NCBI RefSeq assembly: GCF_035818635.1
Contig: NZ_JAYLLH010000001.1
Span: 124,001 to 188,000, forward strand
Direction: 5' to 3'
Source of the DNA: Mesobacterium_A hydrothermale
Lineage (GTDB): Bacteria; Pseudomonadota; Alphaproteobacteria; Rhodobacterales; Rhodobacteraceae
DNA length: 64,000 nt
Part shown: positions 34,066-42,364 of the stretch, one piece after another
Layout of the letters: each line of letters begins with the position of its first letter
How positions within the stretch are numbered: the first letter of the stretch is position 1
Position numbers and translations under genes: made by a program
Notes under the pieces: model-generated
What the model was told of the DNA's origin: nothing
Database searches by the model: none
What the model saw: only the letters and a program-made list of their open reading frames with translations

Positions 34066-35897
34066 GTGCGTCCGAACAGCCGTTCGATATCGGCCAGCTT
34101 CAGTTCGACATAGGTCGGACGGCCGTGGTTGCACTGGCCGGAATGCGGCGTCGCCTCCATTTCGCGCAGAAGTGCGTTCATTTCTTCCGCGCGCATCCTG
34201 CGGCCCGACCGGATCGAGCCGTGGCAGGCAAAGCGGCTGAGGATCGCCTCGAGCTTTTCCTGTACCAGCTGGGTGCTGCCGCTGTCGGACAGTTCGTCAA
34301 GGATATCCAGCACCAGCGCCTTGGCGTTGACCTCTCCCAGCAGGGCAGGGGTTTCGCGCACGGCGACGGCGTTGCCGCCGAAGGGCTCAAGCGTCAGCCC
34401 CATGCGCGACAGGTCGTCCGTGACGGACAGAAGGCGGGCGATGTCGTCGGGCGACAGGTCGATGATTTCGGGAATCAGCAAGGCCTGCGCGGCGACCCCG
34501 GTTTTGGCCATCTGGCGTTTCAGCTTTTCATAGACCAGCCGTTCATGCGCGGCATGCTGATCGACGATTACCATGCCATCGGCGGTCTGGGCGATGATGT
34601 AGTTTTCATGCACCTGCCCGCGCGCCGCCCCGAGCGGCAGCGAATCGGGCTCGGTCGCGGTGTCGCACTGCAGGTCCACCGGGTCGACCACGCGGGCGCT
34701 GAAGGCATCGCCGATTTCGGCAAAACCGGGCGCTTGCGCTGCCCAACCGGCGGACCGCGCGGCGGGCGAGGGGCGGTCCATCTGGTAGACGCGCGGCTGT
34801 TGCGGTGCCTCTGGCCGGAACGCGCCCAGCGTCGCGGCGGCCACGGTCGACGACGCGCGGTGCCCGGCTTCGGCCAGCGCGTGGCGCAGGGCCGAGACGA
34901 TCAGCCCGCGCACCAGCCCGGGATCGCGAAAGCGGACCTCGGATTTGGCGGGGTGCACGTTCACGTCCACTTTGTGCGGATCGCAATCGACGAACAGCGC
35001 CACGGCGGGGTGGCGGTCGCGGGACAGGAAATCGGCATAGGCCCCGCGCAACGCCCCGATCAGCAGCTTGTCCCGCACCGGGCGGCCGTTGACGAAGAAA
35101 TACTGCGCCACGGCCGACCCGCGCGAATAGGTCGGCAAGGCGGCCAGACCGGTCAGGCGGATGCCCTCGCGGTCGGCGTCGATGCTCAGCGCGTTCTCGG
35201 TGAAGTCGCGCCCCATCACGGTGGCCAGCCGCCCGCGCAGCGCGTCGAACAGATCGCCCTGTTCGGGATCGGCGCGGAACGTGATGCGGTCGGCCCCGCC
35301 GCTGACATCGCGCAACGTGAACCCGACCGAAGGTTCGGCCATGGCCAGCCGGCGGATCACGTCGCCGACAGCTTGCGCTTCGGCCCGGTCGCTGCGCAGG
35401 AATTTCAGCCGCGCAGGGGTGGCATAGAACAGGTCGCGCAGGGTGACGACGGTGCCGCCGTTCAGCGCCGACGGCTTCACCGCCGACATCGCGCCACCCG
35501 CGACGGTCAGTTCGGCCCCGTCCTGCCCGGCGGCGCGGGACTGGATCATCAGCCGCCCGACCGCGCCGAGCGAGGGCAGCGCTTCGCCCCGGAACCCGAA
35601 GGAATGAATGTCGAGCAGGTCCGAACCGTCGATCTTTGACGTGGCGTGGCGCGACAGGGCCAGCGGCAGGTCGTCGGGCGCCATGCCGCAGCCGTCATCG
35701 GTGACCCGGATCAGTGTTTTCCCGCCATCGGCGATTTCGACCGTGATCCGCCGCGCGCCCGCGTCGATGGCGTTTTCCACCAGTTCCTTGACCGCCGACG
35801 CCGGGCGTTCCACGACCTCGCCCGCGGCGATGCGGTTGATCGCTGCGTCGTCCAGTTGCCGGATAATCGGGCGGATGTTGGGGGAATGCTCGTTCAT
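34062..35897 (-). CDS. mutL: DNA mismatch repair protein MutL
   Basis: MutL couples MutS mismatch recognition to strand incision. It has 611 aa. The GHKL ATPase motifs are EVVERPASAVKELVENAIDA, DDGCGM and FGFRGEALPS. The C-terminal domain carries the endonuclease motif DQHAAHERLVYE, which fits DQHA(X)2E(X)4E, with ACHGSIRSG and CNHGRPTYVEL, so this MutL should nick DNA itself, as in bacteria without MutH. ATG 35897 (NEHSPNIRPIIRQLD) is the start; an upstream in-frame ATG lacks support. Confidence 0.97.
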   Translation of the reverse strand: MNEHSPNIRPIIRQLDDAAINRIAAGEVVERPASAVKELVENAIDAGARRITVEIADGGKTLIRVTDDGCGMAPDDLPLALSRHATSKIDGSDLLDIHSFGFRGEALPSLGAVGRLMIQSRAAGQDGAELTVAGGAMSAVKPSALNGGTVVTLRDLFYATPARLKFLRSDRAEAQAVGDVIRRLAMAEPSVGFTLRDVSGGADRITFRADPEQGDLFDALRGRLATVMGRDFTENALSIDADREGIRLTGLAALPTYSRGSAVAQYFFVNGRPVRDKLLIGALRGAYADFLSRDRHPAVALFVDCDPHKVDVNVHPAKSEVRFRDPGLVRGLIVSALRHALAEAGHRASSTVAAATLGAFRPEAPQQPRVYQMDRPSPAARSAGWAAQAPGFAEIGDAFSARVVDPVDLQCDTATEPDSLPLGAARGQVHENYIIAQTADGMVIVDQHAAHERLVYEKLKRQMAKTGVAAQALLIPEIIDLSPDDIARLLSVTDDLSRMGLTLEPFGGNAVAVRETPALLGEVNAKALVLDILDELSDSGSTQLVQEKLEAILSRFACHGSIRSGRRMRAEEMNALLREMEATPHSGQCNHGRPTYVELKLADIERLFGRT

Positions 35898-36027
35898 TCC
35901 ACGATATCTAGCAGGGCTCCCGCGATTCTGAAACGGCAAAGGCCCCCCTGTTATGGTTCCTGCATCTTGCCCATATTAGAATGGCCCCGGCAGCCCAAGC
36001 GCTGCATCATGACCAAGGAGACATGTC

Positions 36028-36405
36028 GTGAAAACTGAAACGGTCGATGGAAAGACCCTGGAAACCTGGACCCCGGCCGAGGTCGCCGACGCGGTCAACA
36101 AAGGCGAGGTTGTGCTGATCGACGTGCGCACGCCGCAGGAATACATGTTCGAACATGTCGAAGGCGCACTGCTGTTGCCGCTGTCGTTCTTCAAGGCCAG
36201 CGCCTTGCCCGGACAAAGTGACAAGCGCATCGTGTTCTATTGCGGTTCGGGCGTGCGGTCCGAGAGGGTGTCGCGTGCGGCGCTGGACGGCGGGCTAGAC
36301 CTCGTGGCGCATCTGGAAGGCGGCTTTGGCGGCTGGAAAGCGGCCAAGTTGCCCTATATCGGCACCAACATGGCGACCGGTGCGCCGCAGGCCGTGACGC
36401 CCTGA
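36028..36405 (+). CDS. rhodanese-like domain protein
   Basis: The 125-aa single-domain rhodanese has LIDVRTPQEYMFEHVEGALL and the active-site loop VFYCGSGVRSERV with its catalytic Cys (around residue 72), so sulfur transfer is plausible. There is no signal peptide. The gene stands alone between divergent mutL and convergent amtB and has its own terminator. Confidence 0.92.
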   Translation: MKTETVDGKTLETWTPAEVADAVNKGEVVLIDVRTPQEYMFEHVEGALLLPLSFFKASALPGQSDKRIVFYCGSGVRSERVSRAALDGGLDLVAHLEGGFGGWKAAKLPYIGTNMATGAPQAVTP

Positions 36406-36429
36406 GCGCCGCCGCCATCCGGTGAAAGA

Positions 36430-36455
36430 AGAGGGGGCCTGTGCCTCCTCTTTTT
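36430..36455 (+). terminator. terminator of the rhodanese gene
   Basis: AGAGGGGGC-CTGT-GCCTCCTCT forms a 9-bp stem with one mismatch, followed by T4-T5. It begins 25 bp after the stop codon. Confidence 0.8.
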
Positions 36456-36483
36456 GTTGCCGGTTGTGTGGTGCCGCGCAGAC

Positions 36484-36513
36484 AAGAAAAAGCCCGGGCG
36501 CGAACGCCCGGGC
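36484..36513 (-). terminator. terminator of the glnK-amtB operon
   Basis: On the minus strand GCCCGGGCG-TTCG-CGCCCGGGC gives a perfect 9-bp stem with a TTCG tetraloop, followed by TTTTTCTTG. It is 34 bp after the amtB stop. Confidence 0.9.
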
Positions 36514-36546
36514 AGGTTGTCTCAAAAGCTGACAGGAAGGAGGAGA

Positions 36547-37896
36547 TCAGCTCTTGGAGAATTCGGGATAGGCTTCCATCCCCAGCTCGGCCATGTCGAG
36601 ACCCATGATCTCTTCTTCTTCCGAGACGCGGATGCCCACGACCATCTTCAGGATGAACCACAGCACGGCCGAGACCACGAAGACGAAGATACCGACGATC
36701 ACGATCGAGATCAGCTGGCCGCCGATGGTTGCATCGGGGTTGGTGAAGACCACGGCGATGGTGCCGTAGATGCCCGCCATCAGGTGAACCGGGATTGCGC
36801 CGACAACGTCGTCGATCTTCAGCTTGTCCAGCAGCGGCACGGCGAAGACCACGATCACGCCACCGAAGGCACCGATCAGGGTTGCAGCCCCCAGAGTCGG
36901 GGTCAGCGGTTCCGCGGTGATCGACACCAGACCGGCCAGAGCGCCGTTCAGGACCATGGTCAGGTCGACCTTCTTGTAAAGCACCTGAGTCAGGATCATC
37001 GCGGCGATGGCACCACCGGCAGCCGCGGTGTTGGTGTTGGCGAAGATCCGCGACACGTCGGCGACGTCACCCACGGTGCCCATGGCCAGCTGCGACCCGC
37101 CGTTGAAGCCGAACCAACCCAGCCACAGGATGAACGTGCCCAGCGTTGCCAGCGGCAGGTTCGAGCCCATGATCGGCACGGTGCGGCCTTCCTTGGTGTA
37201 CTTGCCGATCCGCGGACCCAGGATCAGCGCGCCGGCCAGAGCAGCCCAGCCACCCACGGAGTGCACGACGGTCGAGCCTGCGAAGTCAAGGAAGCCGTAC
37301 TGGCTGTCCAGGAAACCGCCGCCCCACTTCCACGACGCCTGGATCGGGTAGATGATACCGGTCAGGACAACGGTGAAGAACAGGAACGGCCACAGCTTGA
37401 TACGCTCGGCCAGGGTGCCGGACACGATCGACGCGGTGGTGGCGCAGAACATCAGCTGGAAGTAGAAGTCCGAGCCGGTCGAGGCATAGCCATAATCGTC
37501 GGCCCCGTCGCGGGCCACGCCCACGGCTTCCAGAACGGCAACGCCAAAGGCGCCCAGATAGCCGCCGGTTTCGTCAGAGCCGACCGACCAGTTGCCCAGC
37601 GGGTACATCAGGTTGTAGCCGATCAGGTAGTACATGACCGCGGCGATCGCGAACAGCGCGATGTTCTTGGTCAGCTGCATGGCCACGTTCTTGGACCGCA
37701 CCAGACCCGCTTCCAGCATGGCAAAGCCTGCGGCCATCCACATGACCAGGAAGCCGCCGATCAGGAACAGCAGCGAGTTGAAGATAAAGATCGAATCCGA
37801 CGATGCGTCGGTGCCGGGGGTGGCATCCTGCGCAAGGCCCATCACGGGCAGCGCGATCAGCGCGGCAGCCGGGGCGAGCGTCTTGAGAAGTTTCAT
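36547..37896 (-). CDS. amtB: ammonium transporter
   Basis: This Amt/Rh-family channel carries ammonium across the inner membrane. It has 449 aa: a signal peptide (residues 1-22, LKTLAPAAALIALPVMGLAQ), then about 11 membrane helices. Amt signatures include MWMAAGFAMLEAGLVRSKN, DFAGSTVVHSVGGWAALAGA and GWFGFNGGSQ. It follows glnK on the same strand with a 34-bp gap, the classic glnK-amtB pair in which GlnK blocks the channel when nitrogen is plentiful. Confidence 0.97.
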   Translation of the reverse strand: MKLLKTLAPAAALIALPVMGLAQDATPGTDASSDSIFIFNSLLFLIGGFLVMWMAAGFAMLEAGLVRSKNVAMQLTKNIALFAIAAVMYYLIGYNLMYPLGNWSVGSDETGGYLGAFGVAVLEAVGVARDGADDYGYASTGSDFYFQLMFCATTASIVSGTLAERIKLWPFLFFTVVLTGIIYPIQASWKWGGGFLDSQYGFLDFAGSTVVHSVGGWAALAGALILGPRIGKYTKEGRTVPIMGSNLPLATLGTFILWLGWFGFNGGSQLAMGTVGDVADVSRIFANTNTAAAGGAIAAMILTQVLYKKVDLTMVLNGALAGLVSITAEPLTPTLGAATLIGAFGGVIVVFAVPLLDKLKIDDVVGAIPVHLMAGIYGTIAVVFTNPDATIGGQLISIVIVGIFVFVVSAVLWFILKMVVGIRVSEEEEIMGLDMAELGMEAYPEFSKS

Positions 37897-37930
37897 ATGT
37901 CCGTTTCCCTCTGTCTTATCGGTTGCCGCG

Positions 37931-38269
37931 TCAGATTGCGTCGGCGTTGGTTTCGCCGGTGCGCACGCGGATCGCCTGCTGCACGTCCAGAACGAAGATC
38001 TTGCCGTCGCCGATCTTGCCGGTTTGCGCGGTCTTGGTGATCGTTTCGACAACCTGGTCTGCCATGGCAGCGGCGACGACGATTTCCAGCTTGATTTTCG
38101 GCACGAAATTCACCGCGTATTCTGCGCCGCGATAGATTTCGGTATGGCCAGACTGCGAGCCGAAGCCCTTGATTTCGGTCACCATCATGCCGCGCACGCC
38201 CACGGCGGTCAGCGCCTCGCGGACCTCCTCGAGCTTGAACGGCTTGATCGTTGCAATGATGAGTTTCAC
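37931..38269 (-). CDS. glnK: nitrogen regulatory P-II protein
   Basis: This trimeric signal protein senses 2-oxoglutarate, ATP/ADP and glutamine. At 112 aa it has the full T-loop (GFGSQSGHTEIYRGAEY) with Tyr51, the site of uridylylation, and the C-terminal GKIGDGKIFVLDVQQAIRVR motif. Pairing with amtB argues for glnK rather than glnB. AAAGGGACA precedes the ATG. An 11-bp-phased TGCACAAA pair lies ~130 bp upstream. Confidence 0.95.
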   Translation of the reverse strand: MKLIIATIKPFKLEEVREALTAVGVRGMMVTEIKGFGSQSGHTEIYRGAEYAVNFVPKIKLEIVVAAAMADQVVETITKTAQTGKIGDGKIFVLDVQQAIRVRTGETNADAI

Positions 38270-38397
38270 CTTTGTCCCTTTCGGTTGCTTGAGCAGGTTT
38301 CGCAGGGCGCAGCCCGCGTTTCGCCATCGCAGAAAGCGCGCAGAGGGGCGATTTAGGAAGGAGTCGCACCGGAATCCGGGGCGAGCGCCTCAAAAAG

Positions 38398-38419
38398 TTG
38401 CACAAAAAATGCACAAACG
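38398..38419. repeat. two-copy 11-bp ATGCACA-type repeat upstream of glnK
   Basis: TTGCACAAAAA and ATGCACAAACG stand in tandem with an 11-bp period in the space between divergent glnK and the PBP gene. They match the units at 12858 and 57134. Confidence 0.55.
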
Positions 38420-38439
38420 ACATGTATTGATTAAACTTT

Positions 38440-38461
38440 AACCGAAACTAAAACCGAAACT
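38440..38461. repeat. direct repeat of AACCGAAACT, 12-bp period
   Basis: Two exact copies of AACCGAAACT start at 38440 and 38452, in the AT-rich part of the glnK/PBP intergenic region and 77 bp before the PBP start. This could be a regulator binding site; no factor can be named. Confidence 0.45.
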
Positions 38462-38537
38462 TTGGGCGCTTTGAGGTCAACATCGGCGCGCGAAGCCTGT
38501 ATGCTACATGAAAAAGACAAGTGTCCGGGCAGTCAGC

Positions 38538-40706
38538 ATGAGTGATTCAAAACGGCCAAAGAGCCGGTTGGTGGCCGATCGCCGCTATCCGTCGGCTTCC
38601 GCGCAAAAGCCCAAGCCGCAGCCCAAGCCAAAGGCCGCGGCCCGGAAACCTGCGCGCAAACAGCCGGCCCGGGGCAAGAAGCGCAACCCGCTGGTCGCCT
38701 TTTTTCTGGGAATTTTCACCTGGACCTTCCGGCTGGTGTGGCGGCTGTTCGTGCGGGTGTCGGTGGTGGTGGCGCTGATCGTGGCGCTGGCGGTGGGCTA
38801 CATCTATACCACGCTGCCCAACCTGTCGGACCTGCTGGACGGACGGGCACGCGGGTCGGTCACCATGCTGGATCGCAACGGCCAGATCTTCGCCTGGCGC
38901 GGCGACCAGTTCGGCGGCGTGGTGACCGCGCAAAGCGTGTCGCCGCACCTGCGCAACGCGGTTGTCGCCACCGAGGACAAGCGCTTTTACAGCCATTTCG
39001 GCCTGAGCCCGCGCGGCATCGCCAGCGCGATCCGGATCAACCTGTCCGAAGGGCGTGGACCACTGTCTGGGCATGGTGGTTCGACCATCACCCAGCAGAC
39101 CGCCAAATTGCTTTGCCTTGGCGTGATCTACGACCCCGACGAATGGGACAGCGAGGCTGACTATGTTGCCGACTGCCGCCGGGGATCGCTGGTGCGCAAG
39201 GGCAAGGAGGCGCTGTTCGCCCTGGCGATGGAGGTGAAGTTCTCCAAGGACGAGATCCTGTCGATTTACCTCAACCGTGCCTACATGGGCGGCGGCGCCT
39301 ATGGGGCCGAAGCCGCGGCGCAGCGCTATTTCTCGAAACATGCGGCTGAACTGAACCCGGCAGAATCGGCAATGCTCGCCGGGCTTCTGACGGCGCCGAC
39401 GTCGCTGGCACCGACCAGCGATCTGGAACGGTCCCAGGATCGGGCCGCCACCGTGCTGCGCCTGATGAACGAACAGGGGTATCTGAACGCCGAAGACACC
39501 GCTTATTACCAGCAGCACCCGGCCACCCTGTCCGAGGCCGCAGATACCCGCCGCGGGGGCTATTTCGCCGATTGGGTCATGGTATCAGGCCCGGATTTCT
39601 TCACCCGCAACACGACCGAAGACGTGGTGATCCGCACCACGCTCGACCCGCGTATCCAGACCGCAGCGGAAGATGCGATGACCGAGATCTTCTCGACCAA
39701 GGTCAAGGAAGGATCAAAGGCGCAGGCAGCGATCGTGGTGATGAGCGCGGACGGGGCGGTGCGCGCCATGCTGGGCGGCCGTCAAGTCAAGGCGTCTGGC
39801 GTGTTCAACCGTGCCACGCAGGCGAAACGCCAGACCGGGTCGGCGTTCAAGCCCTTCGTCTATGCAACCGCGCTGGAACTGGGCTACAGCCCGCTCGACA
39901 CGGTGGTGGACGAACCCTATTGCCTGAACATCCCCGGATCGGGCCAGTGGTGCCCGAAGAACTACAGCAATGAATACAAGGGCCGTGTCACCCTGACCGA
40001 AGCGCTTGAAGACTCGCTGAACATTCCGGCGGTGAAAGTATCGGAAAGCGTCGGCCGCGATCTTGTGCACAAGGTGGCTTATGATTTCGGTATCCGCTCG
40101 GAACTTGCCGACAGCCCGGCGCTGGCCCTGGGCAGTTCCGAGGCCAGCCTGCTGGAAATGACCGGAGCCTATGCCGGCATCCTGAATGGCGGGTCATCGG
40201 TGACCCCCTACGGGCTTGTCGATCTGCGCCTCAAGGGCGAGACCGAGCCGCTGATGGGCACCGGTGGCGGCATCGGGGAACGGGTGATCAACGAATCCGC
40301 CGCGCGCAAGCTGGTCTGGATGATGGAAAAAGTGGTCAGCCAGGGCACCGGGCGGCGTGCGCAACTGCCGGGCTGGCAGGTGGCCGGCAAGACCGGCACC
40401 AGCACCGAGGCGCGCGACGCCTGGTTCATCGGCTTTACGGCCGACTACGTGGCGGGTGTCTGGATGGGCTATGACGACAACACGCCGCTGAAAGGGGTTA
40501 CCGGCGGTGGCTTGCCGGCCGAGATCTGGCACGAAACCATTGCCCGCGTACACGCGACCGATACACCCAAGCCGCTGCCCATGGTCGCCCCGGAACCGCC
40601 GCGTCCGGAATCGGTGTCACAGCCCGCGCCGCAACCGCAACGGAAAAAACGCGACACGTTCCTTGATCAACTGATGCGCGACATTCTGGGGGGGGGGCGC
40701 AACTGA
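38538..40706 (+). CDS. class A penicillin-binding protein (PBP1A type)
   Basis: This bifunctional enzyme polymerises and crosslinks peptidoglycan. From ATG 38538 it has 722 aa: a basic Lys/Pro-rich cytoplasmic tail (1-55), a membrane helix (~60-92), a GT51 domain with catalytic Glu in VVATEDKRFYSHFGL (~residue 146) and GGSTITQQTAKLLC, then a transpeptidase domain with SxxK in TGSAFKPFVY (~435), SLN and KTGTS (~617). Two Cys flank an acidic insert in the GT51 domain. A Pro-rich tail ends the protein. An in-frame ATG at 38508 is an alternative start. Confidence 0.95.
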   Translation: MSDSKRPKSRLVADRRYPSASAQKPKPQPKPKAAARKPARKQPARGKKRNPLVAFFLGIFTWTFRLVWRLFVRVSVVVALIVALAVGYIYTTLPNLSDLLDGRARGSVTMLDRNGQIFAWRGDQFGGVVTAQSVSPHLRNAVVATEDKRFYSHFGLSPRGIASAIRINLSEGRGPLSGHGGSTITQQTAKLLCLGVIYDPDEWDSEADYVADCRRGSLVRKGKEALFALAMEVKFSKDEILSIYLNRAYMGGGAYGAEAAAQRYFSKHAAELNPAESAMLAGLLTAPTSLAPTSDLERSQDRAATVLRLMNEQGYLNAEDTAYYQQHPATLSEAADTRRGGYFADWVMVSGPDFFTRNTTEDVVIRTTLDPRIQTAAEDAMTEIFSTKVKEGSKAQAAIVVMSADGAVRAMLGGRQVKASGVFNRATQAKRQTGSAFKPFVYATALELGYSPLDTVVDEPYCLNIPGSGQWCPKNYSNEYKGRVTLTEALEDSLNIPAVKVSESVGRDLVHKVAYDFGIRSELADSPALALGSSEASLLEMTGAYAGILNGGSSVTPYGLVDLRLKGETEPLMGTGGGIGERVINESAARKLVWMMEKVVSQGTGRRAQLPGWQVAGKTGTSTEARDAWFIGFTADYVAGVWMGYDDNTPLKGVTGGGLPAEIWHETIARVHATDTPKPLPMVAPEPPRPESVSQPAPQPQRKKRDTFLDQLMRDILGGGRN

Positions 40707-40725
40707 CGCCGTGGGACTGTTGTGC

Positions 40726-40807
40726 CCTTTCATCTTTCAATAAATACTCAAAACGCGCCGCCGGGTGGCCAGTGATGCGTTTTGAGTATTTGGAGAAAGA
40801 TGAAAGG
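40726..40807. repeat. 31-bp imperfect inverted repeat between convergent genes (element copy 5)
   Basis: Arms 40726-40756 and 40777-40807 pair at 28 of 31 positions around a 20-nt GC-rich centre. Each arm, read outward from the centre, gives GAGTATTT followed by an AAAGATGAAAGG tail, resembling the core of the other 3'-end elements. It lies between the stops of the PBP gene and mlaC and probably serves as a two-way terminator. Confidence 0.75.
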
Positions 40808-40811
40808 CAGG

Positions 40812-41399
40812 TCAGCCCGCCTTGCGCAGGTCCGCGATCATCGCATCGATATCGCCGCGCCGCCTGTCCAGCATGGCGCCGACCTCGGTGCGTTCTGTCA
40901 GCAGCATGTTGATGCCATCGATGTAGATGTTGAAGAACAAGTCCTTGCCGGTGCGGTCCGAGACATGGAAATTCACCTCGAACGGGGCTTCGCCGCGCAG
41001 AAAGGCGGTGGTCGTCACCTCGTAGTAGTTCTTCACGCTCTTCGAGCCCTGGACCTCGAGCCGTCCGCCGATGAATTCGCGGAACCGCTTGCCGTACTTG
41101 CGCGAGATGTAGCCGGTGAAGGCGTCTGTGAACGCCTTTTTCTGGGACGTGCTGGCGCGGCGCCCGTCGACCCCCATCGCGTAGGCGGCAATGTAGGAAA
41201 TATCGCCGAACTGGCGGAAGATGCGTTCGAAATCGCCATACATCGCGGATTCGGACTTGCCGCTGTCGATGACGCGGTTGATCTGGTCCACCAGCTTGTC
41301 GACCAGCGACTTTGCCTCGGCAGTGTTCAATGCCAGCGCCGGCAACGGAAACACCGCCGCGGTCGATGCGGCGAGGAAGGTTCTGCGGGAAAACGTCAT
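40812..41399 (-). CDS. mlaC: MlaC-type periplasmic phospholipid-binding protein
   Basis: MlaC carries phospholipids between the outer-membrane MlaA complex and the inner-membrane transporter. It has 195 aa with a Tat-like signal peptide (FSRRTFLAASTAAV, residues ~3-23) and the MlaC/Ttg2D fold (YAMGVDGRRASTSQKKAFTD, VKNYYEVTTTAFLRGE). It is 4 bp downstream of mlaA on the same strand. The start at 41399 is set by the signal peptide. No mlaD/E/F genes are in the window. Confidence 0.9.
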   Translation of the reverse strand: MTFSRRTFLAASTAAVFPLPALALNTAEAKSLVDKLVDQINRVIDSGKSESAMYGDFERIFRQFGDISYIAAYAMGVDGRRASTSQKKAFTDAFTGYISRKYGKRFREFIGGRLEVQGSKSVKNYYEVTTTAFLRGEAPFEVNFHVSDRTGKDLFFNIYIDGINMLLTERTEVGAMLDRRRGDIDAMIADLRKAG

Positions 41400-41403
41400 C
41401 GGA

Positions 41404-42156
41404 TCAAAACCCTTCGGTATCCAGTGCGTAGGGATCAATATAGGTATCTTTCGCCTCTTCACCCAGTTCGAAGCGACGGTTCTGCAAGTAAATCAGGCGT
41501 GCCTGAGCATAGCTGTCGGCGCTTTCGTACAGGATCGAGTCGACCGTGTCGCTGTAGCGGCCGCGGTCACCCACCTTGGACGCTACGCGCGTGGCGGTAC
41601 CGTAGTAGCGCTCGGGCCTGGGCAGGGCGTATTCCAGCGGGTTCGTGAACATATCGACCACTCTGCCCGCGGTGTCGCGTTCGGTCGACGGCCCCAGCAA
41701 GGGCAGTTCGACATAAGCCCCTTCCGGGACGCCCCAGACCTGGAGTGTCTGGCCGAAATCGCTGGGCCGTTCGGGCAGGCCCATGTCGGTCGCCGGGTCG
41801 AAAAGCCCCAGAAGCCCGATGGTCGAATTGATCGTGAAGCGGAAGAAATTGTGCATCACCCCTGCGACATCGCCTTGCAATGTCTGGTTCACCATCGAGG
41901 CGGGCGTACCCAGATTGTCGGCGAAGTTCGACACCACGTCCTGCACTTCGTCCGGGACGACCGTGGCATAGCCCTTGCCCGCCGGACGCACCAGCGCGCG
42001 ATCCAGACCCTTGTTGAATTCGTGGGTGCGGCGGTTGGTGGTTTCATACGGATCCCAGATGCCATCGGGCGCCTGGCCCGGGCCGGGAGTGGAACAGGCC
42101 GCAACGGACAGCGCAAGGGCAGTGGCGGCGAACAGGCGTGGCAGGGTCCAGGTCAC
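41404..42156 (-). CDS. mlaA: MlaA-family (VacJ) lipoprotein
   Basis: This outer-membrane lipoprotein removes misplaced phospholipids from the outer leaflet. It has 250 aa with a lipoprotein signal peptide and lipobox ALSVAAC (Cys at ~21), then the MlaA fold starting DPYETTNRRTHEFNKGLDRA, with MVNQTLQGDVAGVMHNFFRF and GLFDPATDMGLPERPSDFG. It pairs with mlaC immediately downstream. Confidence 0.95.
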   Translation of the reverse strand: MTWTLPRLFAATALALSVAACSTPGPGQAPDGIWDPYETTNRRTHEFNKGLDRALVRPAGKGYATVVPDEVQDVVSNFADNLGTPASMVNQTLQGDVAGVMHNFFRFTINSTIGLLGLFDPATDMGLPERPSDFGQTLQVWGVPEGAYVELPLLGPSTERDTAGRVVDMFTNPLEYALPRPERYYGTATRVASKVGDRGRYSDTVDSILYESADSYAQARLIYLQNRRFELGEEAKDTYIDPYALDTEGF

Positions 42157-42364
42157 GGTGAAATCCGGCTATTGAAACGGGCGGTCACGAATACCATCGT
42201 CCTTACCTAGTGCGTTTGTCAGCGGGACCCAATGGCGCGCCCCGCAATCCATGGGGTTGTGGCACAAACGATACAACGCTGGTGCGAAACTCAAACTTGC
42301 CGTATTCCTACCGAAAAAGCGGGTGCAATACCCCAGAGCATAGAAAATCCGGACGGGATTACCA

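Noticed and set aside
38398..38419. NtrC binding site upstream of glnK
   Set aside because: The two TGCAC half-sites are direct repeats, not the inverted TGCAC...GTGCA pair that NtrC binds.
38431..38441. Possible CtrA site (TTAA...TTAA) upstream of the PBP gene
   Set aside because: The two TTAA boxes are 3 bp apart; CtrA needs 7 bp.
42250..42275. Sigma-54 promoter (TGGCAC...TACAA) before the type I secretion operon
   Set aside because: The GG-GC spacing does not fit the -24/-12 rule and the -12 box is poor.
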